Assembly (NCBI GenBank): GCA_938082955.1
Contig: CALKDE010000300.1
Span: forward strand, 1-5,311
Direction: 5' to 3'
Length of the DNA stretch: 5,311 bases
Origin: an uncultured Pseudomonadales bacterium
Lineage (GTDB): Bacteria; Pseudomonadota; Gammaproteobacteria; Pseudomonadales; Pseudohongiellaceae
The position numbers and the translations under genes are program-made. Positions 5,213-5,311 of this stretch are shown piece after piece. Below the pieces are notes generated by a model. That model had not been told where the DNA came from. It did not search any database and worked only from the letters and a program-made list of their open reading frames with translations. Every line of letters starts with the position of its first letter. Position 1 is the stretch's first letter.

Positions 5213-5311
5213 ATGCGCTATATAGCCATTTTTCTCCTGCTGGCTAATATCGGATATTTCTCCTGGGTTCGCTATTCAGCGCAGCGCATTACCGCGCCAG
5301 TGCCTAACACT
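5213..5311 (+). CDS. Membrane-anchored protein, probably SPOR-domain type, 3' end cut by the window
   Basis: An ATG three bases after the coaX stop opens 33 codons to the window edge. The visible part is a short basic start (MRY), a hydrophobic helix at about residues 3-18 (IAIFLLLANIGYFSW) and then a polar, basic stretch (RYSAQR) and proline-containing linker. This is a type II membrane anchor or uncleaved signal, with the rest in the periplasm. In pseudomonads and relatives the gene after coaX usually encodes a small anchored SPOR (peptidoglycan-binding) protein with such an N-terminus, so that is the likely identity, but the SPOR domain itself is not in view. GAGGA at 5196-5200 is a possible but distant ribosome site; coupling to coaX is likely. 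Confidence 0.65.
   Translation, partial: MRYIAIFLLLANIGYFSWVRYSAQRITAPVPNT

Noticed and set aside
1..5311. Mobile element, CRISPR array, phage or defence system
   Set aside because: There are no transposase, integrase, nuclease or repeat-spacer signals, no terminal inverted repeats, and gene order from birA onward is ordinary chromosomal synteny.

Overview
The window looks like a chromosomal segment of a Gram-negative gammaproteobacterium, most likely a marine heterotroph. The main reason is the gene run birA - coaX - short protein with an N-terminal membrane anchor, which is the usual gammaproteobacterial (Pseudomonas-type) order. The pantothenate kinase is type III (CoaX) rather than the CoaA of enterics, and its start (MILELD) matches the pseudomonad form. 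The secreted redoxin/cytochrome c/copper-monooxygenase fusion at the left is a protein type I associate with aquatic Proteobacteria. Assignment to a family is inference. All genes read on the + strand.

Layout. (1) 2-1501: the 3' part of a large multidomain redox protein with the end of a thioredoxin-like domain, one CxxCH haem site and a PHM-like type II copper monooxygenase module with all six expected copper ligands. It ends at a strong intrinsic terminator (1521-1552). (2) 1553-1750: a regulatory interval with a palindrome, an inverted repeat, a CRP-like half-conserved site, an extended -10 promoter and a good ribosome binding site. (3) 1751-3466: a CstA-family carbon-starvation/pyruvate-type transporter of 571 residues. 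(4) 3467-3647: a structured interval with two consecutive long stem-loops, each followed by a T run, and a 30-codon open frame with a well-spaced Shine-Dalgarno that threads through both. (5) 3648-5311: a cofactor/cell-envelope operon with birA (biotin protein ligase lacking the DNA-binding domain), coaX (type III pantothenate kinase, overlapping or 14 bases behind birA) and the first 33 codons of a membrane-anchored protein starting three bases after coaX.

How they fit together. The three left-to-right transcription units appear independent: a periplasmic redox enzyme, a nutrient-uptake transporter probably induced by carbon limitation, and a constitutive cofactor operon linking biotin attachment and CoA synthesis. 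There is no mobile element, CRISPR array, tRNA or rRNA in the window. Most of the content is ordinary housekeeping. The points most worth a second look are the three-domain redox fusion, the small open frame and tandem hairpins between cstA and birA, and the possible CRP control of cstA.
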